Positions 1 to 7,879 of a stretch of DNA of 25,205 nt are shown one piece after another. The stretch's first letter is position 1; each line of letters opens with the position of its first letter. The position numbers and the translations under genes are program-made. Source of the DNA: Dehalococcoidia bacterium (GTDB lineage: Bacteria; Chloroflexota; Dehalococcoidia; GIF9; AB-539-J10). Under the pieces are notes generated by a model. That model had not been told where the DNA came from, did not search any database, and saw nothing but the letters and a program-made list of their open reading frames with translations. The DNA lies in contig PWUO01000149.1 of the NCBI GenBank assembly GCA_003562555.1, positions 1 through 25,205 of the forward strand. Reading direction: 5' to 3'.

Positions 1-53
1 AGTATAACAGGAGCTGCCACAGCGGGACGGATGAGGCACGTCAGCGTAGCCTC

Positions 54-62
54 TGATACTAT
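54..62 (+). promoter_or_regulatory. Putative extended -10 promoter of the NHL gene
   Basis: TGA followed by TACTAT fits the TGn-extended -10 pattern seen at other promoters in this window. It predicts transcription from about position 69 and a 5' leader of about 41 bases, which contains a purine-rich Shine-Dalgarno site (AAGGGGAGA, 94-102) before the ATG at 110. I see no convincing -35 box. The first 50 bases contain no recognisable gene. Confidence 0.4.
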
Positions 63-109
63 GAGGGTCGCAGAAACTTGGGGACTACACATCAAGGGGA
101 GAAAATGAC

Positions 110-1045
110 ATGCGCTACGGTTCCGAAAGGCTGAGCTTCGAACTGGTTTCTGACTGGGCGAGAGTACCCGAGGGCTGGTCCTTCGTCGACATCGGAGGCC
201 TCGCCATTGATCCCGAGGACAACGTCTACGTCCTCAGTCGCAGTGACCGTCCTGTCCTCGTCTTCAACCGGGACGGAGAGATTCTGCGCCACTGGGGCGA
301 GGGGCTTTTTCGCCGTGCACACGGTGCCCGGCTTGCACCCGATGGGGCAATCTTCTGCACTGACGACGGCGACCACTTCGTGGCCAAGTTCAGCAGGGAG
401 GGAGACCTCATGATGACCCTCGGACAGAAGGGGATGCCTTCGGACACCGGGTACCATCACACGTGGGATGTCTTCCAGAGCACCTCAACCATCACGCACG
501 CGGGCACGCCGTTCAACCGCCCCACAGGTGTGGCGATCACGCCCGATGGCGACATCTTCATCTCCGATGGCTACGGGAACTGTCGCATACATCACTTCGA
601 TGCGACAGGGGCGCTGCAGAACTCGTGGGGCGCACCGGGAGGCCAACCTGGATGCTTCCGCTTGCCCCACGATATCGCAGTTGACCTTTCGGGCCGCCTG
701 CTGGTGGCCGACCGCGAGAACAGCCGCATCCAGATCTTCACGCAACATGGTACTCTGCTGGATATCTGGCACGACGTGATCCGGCCGACAGGGATAGGAG
801 TCGATGCCGACGGCCGCATCTACGTCTCAGAACTGTGCCTGCGCGTGAGCGTGTTCAGCACTGAAGGCGAATTGCTGTCGAGGTGGGGAAATTCCGGCTC
901 CTCCAGGGATGAGGCGCTCTTCCTGGCCCCGCATGCCGTGGCGGTGGACTCGCACGGTGATATCTATGTGGGAGAGGTATCCAAGACTCACGCGGGAACC
1001 GATCGCGGCGCAGACACCATTCACAAGTTCCGCCGCATCAGATGA
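110..1045 (+). CDS. NHL-repeat six-bladed beta-propeller protein
   Basis: A 311-residue protein made almost wholly of NHL-type propeller blades. Repeats of the form G(V/I)A(I/V)D..G.(I/L)(Y/F)V(S/A)D....R(I/V).(I/V)F...G follow one another, clearest around residues 28-60, 72-105, 140-172, 185-217, 225-255 and 273-308. The family includes the lyase domain of peptidyl-alpha-hydroxyglycine amidating lyase and many uncharacterised propellers, which act in ligand binding or as lyases. There is no signal peptide or membrane segment, so it is probably cytoplasmic. The ATG at 110 is preceded by a good ribosome site; another ATG at 105 is out of frame and soon stops. It is convergent with the 5-alpha-reductase gene. 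The fold is secure, the substrate unknown; lyase activity cannot be read from the sequence. Confidence 0.85.
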   Translation: MRYGSERLSFELVSDWARVPEGWSFVDIGGLAIDPEDNVYVLSRSDRPVLVFNRDGEILRHWGEGLFRRAHGARLAPDGAIFCTDDGDHFVAKFSREGDLMMTLGQKGMPSDTGYHHTWDVFQSTSTITHAGTPFNRPTGVAITPDGDIFISDGYGNCRIHHFDATGALQNSWGAPGGQPGCFRLPHDIAVDLSGRLLVADRENSRIQIFTQHGTLLDIWHDVIRPTGIGVDADGRIYVSELCLRVSVFSTEGELLSRWGNSGSSRDEALFLAPHAVAVDSHGDIYVGEVSKTHAGTDRGADTIHKFRRIR

Positions 1046-1079
1046 CTCCCGGCCGGATGTGCGTACTACTACGCGAGTG

Positions 1080-1841
1080 TCACCACAGCCCCGGAATCAC
1101 TGCCTTGCGTTTCTCAGGGTAAGCGTGCAGATGGGTACGTGACCACGCAAGGTGGCTTCGCCCACGTGGCAGCAGGTTGGCCGCCGTCCAGACGGCGAAG
1201 CTCAGACCGGCAAGCGACCACGTGGCAACCGCCCATCCCGACCACATGATGAGTTCCCCGAGGTAGTTAGGGCAGCAAACGTAGCGGAATATGCCATTGT
1301 CGATGCGGCAGTAGCGCGCTCCGGTCCTTATGCGCTCCATTCGCAGCGTGTGGTCAGCATAGCGGTTAAGCACATAGCCTGCCACAAACAGGGCCACCCC
1401 GGCCATGAATCGGGGATCGAGCATCCACTCAGTGGCATAGCCACCGGAGAACGTGAACAGATAACGACCGTTCAGATACGTGTTCACGCTGTTGAAGCCA
1501 ACCCCCATGGCTACTACCGCGAGAGGCATGTGCACCCCGGATTGGTCGAGACTGAACGGGTAGATGAACGCGCGGTGCAGGTAATGCGCCTGCCACATCA
1601 GGAAGAACACAACAAGGGTGGCTGACTGCGCTACACCTCCAGCCAGGAACCACACGAAGAAGAGCAGTGAGGCAGGCGCCTCCATCACGAGCCATCCAAT
1701 TCGAGTGCCCATGGATGGCCCCCATCCCGACCGGCCATGGCGGCCGTACGGGGCTGTCGTACGGAACAGTACGAAGAACAGGGCAGCCGCGAGCACGAAC
1801 CAGGTGAGCAGCAGATAGTCGAAGAACGCACGTTCACTCAT
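1080..1841 (-). CDS. Steroid 5-alpha-reductase (SRD5A) family membrane protein
   Basis: A 253-residue polytopic membrane protein, close to the roughly 255-260 residues of animal SRD5A1/2. Conserved blocks recalled from the human enzyme line up over the whole length: a Glu in MEAP (residue 54), HYLHR then IYPF (86-95), N-x-YL-x-RYL, DPRF, N-x-x-x-DH-x-LR, and a C-terminal block with NYLGE, a Trp, WS, RxxxHxxW, YPxxRK and IPxL. The family uses NADPH to reduce the 4,5 double bond of 3-oxo-delta-4 steroids; bacterial members may reduce other enones. The Glu and the Tyr of HYLHR correspond to substrate-site residues in SRD5A2. Its ATG overlaps the stop of the upstream SDR gene by four bases, which implies translational coupling. 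The family call is confident, the natural substrate unknown. Confidence 0.88.
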   Translation of the reverse strand: MSERAFFDYLLLTWFVLAAALFFVLFRTTAPYGRHGRSGWGPSMGTRIGWLVMEAPASLLFFVWFLAGGVAQSATLVVFFLMWQAHYLHRAFIYPFSLDQSGVHMPLAVVAMGVGFNSVNTYLNGRYLFTFSGGYATEWMLDPRFMAGVALFVAGYVLNRYADHTLRMERIRTGARYCRIDNGIFRYVCCPNYLGELIMWSGWAVATWSLAGLSFAVWTAANLLPRGRSHLAWSRTHLHAYPEKRKAVIPGLW

Positions 1842-2848
1842 GTCCTATCGGTCCCACACGTCACGCCGGATGGCAGTAGGCCCTGCTGCTCGAACCAGAG
1901 GAACGTGTCGTATAACGTCTGGCGGAACGGACGTGGTTGGTAAGCGAGCTCTCGGGTCGCCTTCTCATGGCTAACCCACCGGTGCGACGCCAGCGCTTCG
2001 GCGGAGTAACGGGTGAATACGGGATCTCGCCCGATGACGCGGCAGACCGACTCCGCAAGTGGTCCACACGCCCGAGCTACCTGAAGAGGCGCGGCAACCC
2101 GCGGCGCGGCGCATCCAAGGATTTCACCAGCAGTACGAGCCACATCCATAACGGACCACCAGTGGCCGGAAAGCATGTACTTGCTCCCCGCGGGTGCGTC
2201 ATCCGCGGCGCGCAATGTCGCGTGAACCACGTCCCGCACATCGACCCAATCGTAACCGCCGCGCACCAGTACGGGAATCTGCCGCCGTGCCAGACTCAAC
2301 AGCACCCTGCCAAAATAGGACGGCCGGTAGTCATGCGGCCCAACCACAGCCGTTGGCGCCAGCACTACGGCATCAAGTCCCTTTTGTGCCGCTTCGAGGA
2401 CGATCCGTTCTCCAAGCGCCTTCGACCTGTCGTAAGGGGGGAATTCTGCGCCGTCTACCAGTGGCGTTGTCTCATCCACAGTCAAACCGTCGGAAGTGCT
2501 TACGGATGCATGAATGGAACTGAAGTGTACGAGCCTGCGCACGGCATTGTCACGACATGCCGCAACCACGTTCCTGGTGCCCTCCACATTGATCGCATCG
2601 ACATGGGGATGCTGGCGACGCGAGATGGAGATATGTCCGGCAAGGTGAAACACGACGTCCGCCCCCTCGAACGCCCTGCGCAGACCTGAGACGTCGCACA
2701 CATCACCCGTCATCGTCTCGACGTCCAGTCCCACCAGCGCCCGGCTGTCGACGTGTACCAGTGCAAGAACCGAGTCACCACGCTGTATCAGATTGCGTAC
2801 GAGATTGGCCCCAATGTGGCCGGCCGCACCCGTCACAACTGCTCTCAT
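1838..2848 (-). CDS. NAD(P)-dependent extended SDR, dihydroflavonol reductase/3-beta-HSD type
   Basis: A 336-residue extended short-chain dehydrogenase. It has an N-terminal Rossmann motif TGAAGHIG (residues 6-13), an acidic turn with GDVCD (48-52), FHLAG (67-71), the catalytic Ser region HFSS (108-111) and the YxxxK pair Tyr139/Lys143 in YDRSK. The family covers dihydroflavonol-4-reductases, 3-beta-hydroxysteroid dehydrogenases and sugar epimerases; YDRSK and the overall length suit the first two. Its final TGA overlaps the ATG of the 5-alpha-reductase homologue, so both are probably made from one mRNA and may act in turn on one substrate. I chose the ATG at 2848 because the Rossmann fold begins there; an in-frame GTG at 2857 would add three residues. 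No strong Shine-Dalgarno is visible. Family is secure, substrate unknown. Confidence 0.85.
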   Translation of the reverse strand: MRAVVTGAAGHIGANLVRNLIQRGDSVLALVHVDSRALVGLDVETMTGDVCDVSGLRRAFEGADVVFHLAGHISISRRQHPHVDAINVEGTRNVVAACRDNAVRRLVHFSSIHASVSTSDGLTVDETTPLVDGAEFPPYDRSKALGERIVLEAAQKGLDAVVLAPTAVVGPHDYRPSYFGRVLLSLARRQIPVLVRGGYDWVDVRDVVHATLRAADDAPAGSKYMLSGHWWSVMDVARTAGEILGCAAPRVAAPLQVARACGPLAESVCRVIGRDPVFTRYSAEALASHRWVSHEKATRELAYQPRPFRQTLYDTFLWFEQQGLLPSGVTCGTDRT

Positions 2849-2871
2849 ACTGCACACCAGAGAAACCAGAA

Positions 2872-2915
2872 CTGTGGACCCACAGGCTGGTGGCCCGCCA
2901 GAAGCGGGCCACCAG
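2872..2915. repeat. Two adjacent inverted repeats, possible T-less terminator
   Basis: A perfect 12-base-pair inverted repeat (arms 2887-2898 and 2904-2915, five-base loop) lies next to a six-base-pair inverted repeat with a two-base loop (2872-2885). They sit between the stop of the TIGR04076 gene and the start of the SDR gene, both on the minus strand. Neither arm is followed by a T run on either strand, so this is not a classic intrinsic terminator. A T-less terminator, attenuator or mRNA processing structure are possible. Confidence 0.6.
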
Positions 2916-2971
2916 TTGCAGGGAGAACCCCTCGATTGCGCACCTGTCCATGCGCCACGCCGGGTCGACTG

Positions 2972-3313
2972 CTACTCGCCGACTGCCTTGGGCAACTCCT
3001 CATCGCTGAAGCGTTCCAGCTTGAAGAAGACGGGACGCAGCCCATCGGTGCAGCACTGCACCGCAGTGCCCTCTTCCTCACAGAAGGGGTAGTTGCCACC
3101 AAACCGGAGATGGGTGATATCACGCTGGATATCTGCATAAGCCCATGAACAGAAGCCCTCAGGGCAGGAGCCATCCTCCGGTACGATGTACACATCACCG
3201 ACGTTGCAGCGCGGACAGGACTCCTCGAAAGTGGCGTGAACCGGGGGAGTATCCCCGAACAGATCGCGTGTGCCTAGCTTCCTGATGACGGTTATCTTGA
3301 CTTTGCTTCGCAT
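2972..3313 (-). CDS. TIGR04076 family Cys-rich protein
   Basis: A small 113-residue protein that matches my memory of the TIGR04076 family: a KVKITV start, then CPEGFCSWAYADI (residues 50-62) and CCTDGLRPVFFK (87-98). Seven cysteines (33, 36, 50, 55, 78, 87, 88) in CxxC, CxxxxC and CC arrangements suggest metal or iron-sulfur binding, but no function is established that I know of. The ATG at 3313 has a strong GGAGGAG ribosome site a few bases upstream. It lies between the glycerol operon and the SDR/5-alpha-reductase pair, on the same strand as both; the hairpins at 2872-2915 and a promoter of its own suggest that it is transcribed alone. Confidence 0.8.
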   Translation of the reverse strand: MRSKVKITVIRKLGTRDLFGDTPPVHATFEESCPRCNVGDVYIVPEDGSCPEGFCSWAYADIQRDITHLRFGGNYPFCEEEGTAVQCCTDGLRPVFFKLERFSDEELPKAVGE

Positions 3314-3361
3314 GTCTCCTCCTCAGGTCAATTGTGGCAACAACTCAGGTTACGACCTATG

Positions 3362-3390
3362 AGTATACGTGGACGGTAACGGCAGGACAA
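3362..3390 (-). promoter_or_regulatory. Putative promoter of the TIGR04076 gene
   Basis: Read on the minus strand, TTGTCC (3390-3385) and TATACT (3367-3362) are separated by 17 bases, a normal sigma-70 spacing. The predicted leader is about 41 bases and ends in a good ribosome site. Unlike most promoters here it lacks the TGn extension and is not set against the start codon. Confidence 0.4.
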
Positions 3391-3408
3391 ACAGGCAGAA
3401 GAGATGGC

Positions 3409-3428
3409 TGCCGGCGATATCACCGCCA
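3409..3428. promoter_or_regulatory. Imperfect 20-bp palindrome, possible operator
   Basis: A 20-base element centred on GATATC has 8 of 10 symmetric positions. It sits in the 144-base gap between DUF1667 and the TIGR04076 gene, centred about 63 bases upstream of the TIGR04076 start site predicted from the TATACT box. That is a typical place for an upstream activator. No regulator can be named. Confidence 0.3.
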
Positions 3429-3457
3429 CCAATCCTGCCTGTGGCAGCTCACCAATC

Positions 3458-3814
3458 TCACACTACACGGCGTGTGGCAACGAGGTCGACGCCCAGCCCC
3501 AGTAGATCCGCCAGCAACACGTCTCCCACCTCGACCGGGTGGCAGACGATGAGTTGCCTGATTTCGCACATCGCGTGGCGCAGGGAATCCTTTGGGATTG
3601 GGCCACTGGTTCTCACGGGAATCATCTTCACCGACAAACCTCTCGCCGGAACCGTGGTCGTAAGTATCCGTTCAGGATGGTTGATCTCGGACGTGGCATA
3701 GTCGTAGCCCTTGCGACACCCGAAGCCTTCGAGATCAACAATCGTTCGATCTTCGAGAGTCGCCGTGATGGTGCAACCCGTGGGACACTCAATGCACGTC
3801 AGATTCCTACGCAT
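3458..3814 (-). CDS. DUF1667 domain protein, putative Fe-S subunit of the glycerol redox complex
   Basis: A 118-residue protein of the DUF1667 family. The N-terminus carries C7-x2-C10-x3-C14 (CIECPTGC) and then Cys33 in FGCRKG, a pattern suited to an iron-sulfur cluster, followed by the family's P-x-R-x-L-T-T-T-V segment. DUF1667 proteins are found beside glycerol kinase, a GlpO-like dehydrogenase and a second FAD oxidoreductase, as here, and are thought to be an electron-transfer subunit. I chose the ATG at 3814, eight bases inside the end of the preceding gene, because the domain starts there; the open frame runs further upstream without homology. It is the last gene of the operon. The family call is good; the role in electron transfer is inferred. 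Confidence 0.82.
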   Translation of the reverse strand: MRRNLTCIECPTGCTITATLEDRTIVDLEGFGCRKGYDYATSEINHPERILTTTVPARGLSVKMIPVRTSGPIPKDSLRHAMCEIRQLIVCHPVEVGDVLLADLLGLGVDLVATRRVV

Positions 3815-4802
3815 TGAACGGCGCCCCTCCCCCGGCAGCGAGATATGCGGCAGCCTGCCCCCCTGCAACCATACTGTCCCGCGTGACCGAATCCACGAGG
3901 TCATACACCCTGAATGCATTTCCGCACACAAACAGTCCAGGAACGGAAGTGTAGTTCAGGTCGGAGGACACCGGCGTGTTCGTTCGCCTGTCTATCTGGA
4001 CGCCGGCCATCTCGATGAGTTCGTTCTCCGGAATGAGGCCCACCGACACCAGGACTGTGTCGCACTCCAGAGAGAATTTCGAACCGTCGACTGCCCGACC
4101 GAGTTCGTCGACCTGTCCCACGTCGACCCCCTCCACACGGTTTCTGCCATGTATCCGTAGCACGCGATGGCCAAGGTACAGCGGAATGTCGAAATCCTCA
4201 AGACACTGTACGATGTTCCGCCTGAGCCCGGTGGGTTGTGGCTGGATTTCGATCACCGCTCTTACGACCGCTCCCTCGAGCGTGAAACGCCTGGCCATGA
4301 TCAGACCGATATCACCCGAGCCGACAATGACCACTCTTCTGCCCGGCAGAAGACCCTCGATATTGATCATTTTCTGTGCCAGTCCGGCAGAGAAGACCCC
4401 CGCTGGCCGCGTGCCCGGTATCTGGATCATCTCTCGCGTTCGCTCGCGACACCCCGTGGCCATCACCAGAGCTCTAGCCCGCACGGTTCGAATCTCACCG
4501 GGTTTCAAGTAGGTGAGCACTTTCCCAGGTTTGAGCTCGGCTACATACGAGCCCGTACTGACTTCAATCCCCCGCGTGCTCATCACACGATGAATGAATC
4601 GCTCGGCGTACTCAGGTCCAGTGAGGACCTCTCCGTAATGCACCAGGCCGAACCCTGCGTGCACGCACTGGTTCAGTATGCCTCCGAGATGCTGCTCCCG
4701 TTCCAGAAGCAGTATATCCCCCACCCCACAATCGTGAGCGGAGAGAGCCGCCGCCATTCCGGAGGGACCTCCTCCCACCACAATTAGTTCACGCTCATCC
4801 AT
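3807..4802 (-). CDS. FAD/NAD(P)-dependent oxidoreductase, glycerol operon partner of GlpO
   Basis: A 331-residue two-dinucleotide-binding flavoprotein. The FAD motif VGGGPSG is at residues 9-15, a second NAD(P) motif VGSGDIG lies mid-protein, and the C-terminal FVCGNA segment is the usual FAD-binding ATG/GD box. It lacks the redox-active CxxC of thioredoxin reductases and resembles the alpha subunits of hydrogen cyanide synthase and opine oxidase, which pair with a GlpO/DadA-like beta subunit. Here the probable partner is the upstream GlpO-type protein. The ATG at 4802 overlaps the upstream stop by eight bases; the open frame continues upstream but without homology. Probable role: passing electrons from glycerol-3-phosphate oxidation to NAD or another acceptor, together with DUF1667. 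Physiological acceptor and direction are unknown. Confidence 0.85.
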   Translation of the reverse strand: MDERELIVVGGGPSGMAAALSAHDCGVGDILLLEREQHLGGILNQCVHAGFGLVHYGEVLTGPEYAERFIHRVMSTRGIEVSTGSYVAELKPGKVLTYLKPGEIRTVRARALVMATGCRERTREMIQIPGTRPAGVFSAGLAQKMINIEGLLPGRRVVIVGSGDIGLIMARRFTLEGAVVRAVIEIQPQPTGLRRNIVQCLEDFDIPLYLGHRVLRIHGRNRVEGVDVGQVDELGRAVDGSKFSLECDTVLVSVGLIPENELIEMAGVQIDRRTNTPVSSDLNYTSVPGLFVCGNAFRVYDLVDSVTRDSMVAGGQAAAYLAAGGGAPFNA

Positions 4803-6258
4803 CAGTGCGATCCGATACGACAAGCTCCGAGCCCTTGCCTCTCTTGGATATGGCAGTGACCGGCCTTCCCGTCTCTTCAGCAAGAACCTGCAGTATGCGA
4901 CAGGTACAGAAGCTGCCATGACAGCGACCCGCACCCGCCCTGGTGCGGAACTTCACGCCATCAAGCGTGGTGGCGCCGTCACCAATCGCCTGCTTCACTT
5001 CACGAAGCGAGACCGTCTCACAGCGACATACAATGTCTCCGCACTCGGGATCCTCCTTGACCAGATCCTTCGCATCGCTGAGCGCCATGGAGAACAAGTG
5101 GAAAGTCCGCGATCGATCCCTACGGCGGCGGCGCTTGCGCGTCATGGTTACACCTGCACTTTCCAGGTGTGACGCGACGTGCTTCGCGATTGCCGGAGCC
5201 GCGGTCAGTCCGGGGGACTGAATGCCAGCCACATTGATGAAGCCCGGGACCTCCTCTTCGTGCCGAATCACGAAGTCATCACCCGTGGCAGGCCGCAGGC
5301 CTGCGAAATACGCGATTATGTCACATGGGTCGATCGCCGGAACAAGCCGCTGGGCAACACTGAGCACCTGCCTCAGTCCTTCGTCCGTAGTCGACAGGTC
5401 CTCCTTGTCCTCCACCTCGTAGGCGGTCGGTCCAATCATCGGGTTGCCATCGGCCGTCCTCGTCACGAGAATGCCCTTGGATTCGGGCGTGGGCACAGGA
5501 AATAGCAGGTGTCGCGTCAGATAGCGGCGCTTCTTATCCAGTATGTACTCCTCGCCCTTCCGTGGTCTGATGCAAACGTCACGCAAGCCCACCATCCTCG
5601 CGATATCATCGGCATAGAGACCGGCGCAATTAATCAGGCACTTCGTCGCGAACTCGCCGGTAGTAGTAAGGATCACGAAGCCGCGAGCGTCCTTCCCCGA
5701 AACGCCGGTGCCTGTTGCGATCGATAGAACTTCCGTGGACGTGTGCACCTCAACACCATTCAGTCTGGCTTCACCTGACAGGGCATACACAAATCTATAC
5801 GGACTTATAATGCCTGCAGTCGGCGCCAGGAGGGCGGCCACCGCATCCGGGTTGAGGTTCGGTTCATTGTCTCTCAACCACTCCCTTGAAACGATCTGGA
5901 GACCGGACACTCCACAGTCTTCCGCCTCGCGCTTGAGATGCCAGAGGTGTGCAATCTCATCCTCGTGGAACGCCACGATCAACTCTCCCACCTCCGCGAA
6001 ATCAAGGCCGAGCGGCTCCGCCATCTCACGTACAAGTCGGTTGCCTTCTACGCAGAGCCTGCCCTTGAGGGAATCCGAAGGGTTCTGTGTGCCGGGGTGA
6101 ATGATGCCACTGTTAGCTTTGGAGACGCCGAATGAGAGTTCTTCCTCCATCTCGACCAGGGCTATCCGAAGGCGGTAGTTACATAGCTCATACGCCACGG
6201 CAGCCCCAACCACTCCTCCGCCGACGATAACCACGTCATACATGGGCATCCCGTTCAC
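4795..6258 (-). CDS. glpO: FAD-dependent glycerol-3-phosphate dehydrogenase with C-terminal BFD [2Fe-2S] domain
   Basis: A 487-residue flavoprotein of the GlpA/GlpO (DAO) family. It begins with the FAD-binding GGGVVG motif (residues 13-18), then SKANSGIIHPG, which fits the glycerol-3-phosphate dehydrogenase group. From about residue 405 it carries a Fer2_BFD domain with cysteines C411-x-C413 and C446-x4-C451 that should bind a [2Fe-2S] cluster. Expected reaction: sn-glycerol-3-phosphate to dihydroxyacetone phosphate, using the product of the upstream kinase. The start is taken as GTG at 6258, with GGAG about nine bases before it and 23 bases of overlap with glpK; ATGs at 6249 and 6243 are alternatives, the latter directly at the FAD fold. 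Neither a GlpC-like membrane anchor nor a glycerol facilitator is present. Enzyme family is secure; the symbol is by family. Confidence 0.88.
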   Translation of the reverse strand: MNGMPMYDVVIVGGGVVGAAVAYELCNYRLRIALVEMEEELSFGVSKANSGIIHPGTQNPSDSLKGRLCVEGNRLVREMAEPLGLDFAEVGELIVAFHEDEIAHLWHLKREAEDCGVSGLQIVSREWLRDNEPNLNPDAVAALLAPTAGIISPYRFVYALSGEARLNGVEVHTSTEVLSIATGTGVSGKDARGFVILTTTGEFATKCLINCAGLYADDIARMVGLRDVCIRPRKGEEYILDKKRRYLTRHLLFPVPTPESKGILVTRTADGNPMIGPTAYEVEDKEDLSTTDEGLRQVLSVAQRLVPAIDPCDIIAYFAGLRPATGDDFVIRHEEEVPGFINVAGIQSPGLTAAPAIAKHVASHLESAGVTMTRKRRRRRDRSRTFHLFSMALSDAKDLVKEDPECGDIVCRCETVSLREVKQAIGDGATTLDGVKFRTRAGAGRCHGSFCTCRILQVLAEETGRPVTAISKRGKGSELVVSDRTDG

Positions 6259-7747
6259 AGACCCGTTCTCCAGCCATTACCTGACGAACGGCGTTGCTCC
6301 ACTCTCCGTACAGTCTCTTCGACACAACCTCAGACATCGAGGGAGTGAAGACACGATCTACGGCATGGGCGCCCACCAGTTGCGTGACGTCGGACCAGTA
6401 TCCGCAGGCCAGTCCCGCAAGGAAGGCGGCCCCACGTGCCGTTGTCTCAACATCTCTGGGTCTCACCACACTGGTGCCAAGTATGTCCGCCTGAAACTGG
6501 CATAGGAAGTCGTTGGCACTTGCTCCCCCGTCCACCTTTAGCTCGTCAATCGTGAGCCCCGTATCCGCGAGCATCACATCGAGGACGTCCTTCGTTCTGT
6601 AGCACATCGCTTCGAGGGCCGCACGGACTATGTGGTTCCTCGTAGTGCCCCGAGTGATACCTACGATAGCGCCACGCGCCTCGGGTGCCCAATACGGTGC
6701 ACCGAGACCCGCAAGAGCCGGGACGAAGTAGACTCCCCCGTTATCGGCGACCGCGCAAGCCATCTCCAGAGAATCCGGGGCCGAGGCAAGTAGCCCCATT
6801 CCATCTCGAAGCCACTGTATGACCGCGCCCGCCGTGAATATTGCTCCTTCCAGTACGTATACAGGGGCATTGCCCACTCCGCACCCAAGCGTCGTAATCA
6901 GGCGAGCATCCCCTGCCGGCCGTGACATCCCCGCATTCAACAACACGAACGCTCCGGTGCCATAGGTATTCTTGGCCGTTCCGGCGCCTATGCATGCCTG
7001 GCCGAACAGGGCAGCCTGTTGATCACCGACCATCCCGCTGATAGGCACGCCGGATGGAAGCCCACATTCCTGAACCGTCACACCAAAGCTTCCCGACGAC
7101 GCGTGTACTTCAGGCAAGACGAAAGCCGGCACGCCGAATAGGGACAACATATCGTCGCTCCAGCAGAGCCGGTCAATATCAAACAGCATGGTGCGGGACG
7201 CGTTCGTGTAATCCGTGGCGTGCACCAGACCTCCGGTCAGTTTCCACAACAGCCACGAGTCCACGGTGCCAACGCGGAGTCTTCCCTTGCGGGCGCTTTC
7301 CCGAACCTCCGGGACATTCTCAAGCAGCCACGCGATCTTCGTCGCAGAGAAGTACGGGTCAATCGGAAGTCCTGTGATTCGTCTGACGTTTGAGAGAGCC
7401 TTTTGATCGTGTTTCAGGACATCGCACCGTTCAGCCGAGCGCTTGCACTGCCACACAATCGCGTTGTACAGCGGTTCGCTGCTCTCCGCGTCCCATACGA
7501 CAATCGTCTCTCTCTGATTGGTGATGCCGACACAGGCTACGGAGGCGGAGGGGACTTGCGACACCACATCTCGCGTGCACTCCAGAACGCTGCACCAGAT
7601 CTCGTGCGGATCGTGTTCCACCCAACCGGGGCTGGGGAAATACTGAGGGAACTCACGATAGGCGCTGGCAATCTGACTACCGTCCGCCCCGTACAACAGG
7701 GCGCGGCTCCCGGTGGTGCCCTGATCGATCGCGAGGACGCACTCCAT
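6236..7747 (-). CDS. glpK: Glycerol kinase
   Basis: A 503-residue FGGY-family kinase that phosphorylates glycerol with ATP to sn-glycerol-3-phosphate. Visible signatures are the N-terminal phosphate loop AIDQGTTGSRA (residues 6-16), TNQRET, DYTNASRTMLFD, GDQQAALFGQ, GTAKNTYGTG and the C-terminal DGGASANDFLCQ. Length matches the usual 495-505. It is first in a four-gene operon whose members overlap by 23, 8 and 8 bases. The ATG at 7747 has a modest AAGG ribosome site. No clear promoter is visible in the 151 bases upstream, apart from a weak TGCTAGGTT, so read-through from padR or an activator-dependent promoter is possible. Confidence 0.96.
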   Translation of the reverse strand: MECVLAIDQGTTGSRALLYGADGSQIASAYREFPQYFPSPGWVEHDPHEIWCSVLECTRDVVSQVPSASVACVGITNQRETIVVWDAESSEPLYNAIVWQCKRSAERCDVLKHDQKALSNVRRITGLPIDPYFSATKIAWLLENVPEVRESARKGRLRVGTVDSWLLWKLTGGLVHATDYTNASRTMLFDIDRLCWSDDMLSLFGVPAFVLPEVHASSGSFGVTVQECGLPSGVPISGMVGDQQAALFGQACIGAGTAKNTYGTGAFVLLNAGMSRPAGDARLITTLGCGVGNAPVYVLEGAIFTAGAVIQWLRDGMGLLASAPDSLEMACAVADNGGVYFVPALAGLGAPYWAPEARGAIVGITRGTTRNHIVRAALEAMCYRTKDVLDVMLADTGLTIDELKVDGGASANDFLCQFQADILGTSVVRPRDVETTARGAAFLAGLACGYWSDVTQLVGAHAVDRVFTPSMSEVVSKRLYGEWSNAVRQVMAGERVCERDAHV

Positions 7748-7879
7748 GACGAAACTACCTTCAGCGATATCCGGACGTAGCCACTACTTGCAACCTAGCA
7801 CACGAAATACCCGCGCACAGCACGCCGAAAACAGGTCGGACGTTGTGCACGGCACTACACATTGCCAGCCGGCATACAA

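Noticed and set aside
1061..1074. GCGTA-CTAC-TACGC hairpin between the convergent NHL and 5-alpha-reductase genes
   Set aside because: Only five pairs and no T run; too weak to call a terminator.
1937..2689. 250-residue open frame opposite the SDR gene
   Set aside because: The SDR on the other strand has all its motifs; the antisense product has none.
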